Assembly: GCA_019912985.1 (NCBI GenBank)
Contig: JAIOHN010000244.1
Location: 1-32,103 of the forward strand
DNA length: 32,103 nt
DNA from: Anaerolineae bacterium
GTDB lineage: Bacteria > Chloroflexota > Anaerolineae > Aggregatilineales > Phototrophicaceae
Direction of reading: 5' to 3'
Part shown: positions 31,513 through 32,103 of the stretch, in pieces
Layout of the letters: every line of letters starts with the position of its first letter
Numbering within the stretch: the first letter of the stretch is position 1
The notes under the pieces: generated by a model
Databases searched by the model: none
Told to the model about the DNA's origin: nothing
The model's input: the letters and a program-made list of their open reading frames with translations, nothing else
Program-made: the position numbers and the translations under genes

Positions 31513-32103
31513 CTAACTATTTCCTCCGGCAAACAGTCGTGCCAATCGTTGAAATAGGCCGCTACTGTTTTCCAGGTTCATGAACGGCACTGTCTCGCCA
31601 TTCAAGCGGCGGGCAATATTTCGAAAGGCTTGACCGGCGCGGGAGTTTTCGTTGAGTGATACCGGGACACCACTGTTGGATGCTGGCACCACGGTTTCAT
31701 CCTCAGGGACAATACCCAGCAAACTAATGGCGAGGATGTCTGTGACATCACCCGCAGAGAGCATTTCCCCTTTACGGATCATATCCATTTTGACGCGATT
31801 CAAAATCAACCGTACCGGTTTGTCTTTATGTTCTGCCTCCAGAAGGCCAATAATACGATCGGCATCCCGCACCGCAGAAACTTCCGGGTTCGTCACGATG
31901 ATAATTTCATCTGATGGTGCAACCGCATTGCGAAAACCGCGTTCAATACCAGCCGGGCAGTCCACTAAAATAAAGTCTGTCTCCGCCCGCAGCTTATCCG
32001 CCAGCTGAATCATATCTGCCGGGCTGACAGCCGTCTTGTCCCGCGTTTGAGCCGCTGGTATCAGATACAACTCCGGGAACTGCTTGTGCTTGATCATCGC
32101 CTG
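31513..32103 (-). CDS. minD: Septum-site determining ATPase MinD, C-terminal part (partial)
   Basis: Membrane-associated Walker-type ATPase that recruits MinC. The right edge cuts off the N-terminus with the P-loop. Visible are FILVDCPAGIERGF (the Walker B region, VDCPAGIE being diagnostic), the conserved NRVKMDMIRKGEMLS and LLGIVPEDE. The C-terminal amphipathic helix GLFQRLARLFAGG binds the membrane. It is followed by minE. minC is not in the window and may lie upstream beyond the edge or be absent. Confidence 0.94.
   Translation of the reverse strand, partial: QAMIKHKQFPELYLIPAAQTRDKTAVSPADMIQLADKLRAETDFILVDCPAGIERGFRNAVAPSDEIIIVTNPEVSAVRDADRIIGLLEAEHKDKPVRLILNRVKMDMIRKGEMLSAGDVTDILAISLLGIVPEDETVVPASNSGVPVSLNENSRAGQAFRNIARRLNGETVPFMNLENSSGLFQRLARLFAGGNS

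Overview
The window looks like a chromosomal segment of a Chloroflexota bacterium, probably of the Anaerolineae type. This is inferred from the style of the proteins (Ala/Thr-rich lipoprotein linkers, receiver-first hybrid kinases, long Pro/Thr-rich surface proteins) and from the mix of neighbours, not from any database search. It has no rRNA, CRISPR array, phage or insertion sequence. It is densely coded, with many GTG/TTG starts. The longest gap between genes is about 250 bases (20820-21070).

Layout. 1-1644 is the 5' part of polA (minus), cut by the left edge. 1702-4520 is a tight minus-strand set of class II aldolase, PfkB sugar kinase and iron-type alcohol dehydrogenase. It is divergent from a RraA-type aldolase gene (4635-5333), and together these look like a small carbon-catabolism module of unknown substrate. 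5357-6640 is an MFS exporter. 6785-7999 is a fluoride channel plus undecaprenyl-diphosphatase pair. 8102-11971 holds, all on the plus strand, a receiver-histidine kinase hybrid, a LysM lipoprotein, a NUDIX hydrolase, ribosomal protein L19 and a class-I glutamine-amidotransferase-like peptidase. The L19 gene has a promoter followed by an attenuator-like terminator.

12013-15673 (minus) is an AlbA/Schlafen-type regulator followed by a large membrane histidine kinase. Divergent from it, 15828-18333 is a four-gene operon (radical SAM enzyme, membrane protein, 67-residue membrane protein, SAM methyltransferase). In my view this is the most system-like unexplained unit. 18330-19066 holds small membrane proteins, followed by glnS (minus). 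21071-25355 carries a fatty acid desaturase, a DinB protein, a divergent AraC regulator/PhyH-type dioxygenase pair and a TPR protein.

25421-25491 is tRNA-Gln(CUG) on the minus strand. 25677-28415 is a 912-residue secreted protein with five exact 303-base repeats. 28459-32103 is a minus-strand cell-division and translation set in the order minD (cut by the right edge), minE, rodA, gltX. With glnS, gltX and tRNA-Gln all here, the organism appears to charge tRNA-Gln directly.
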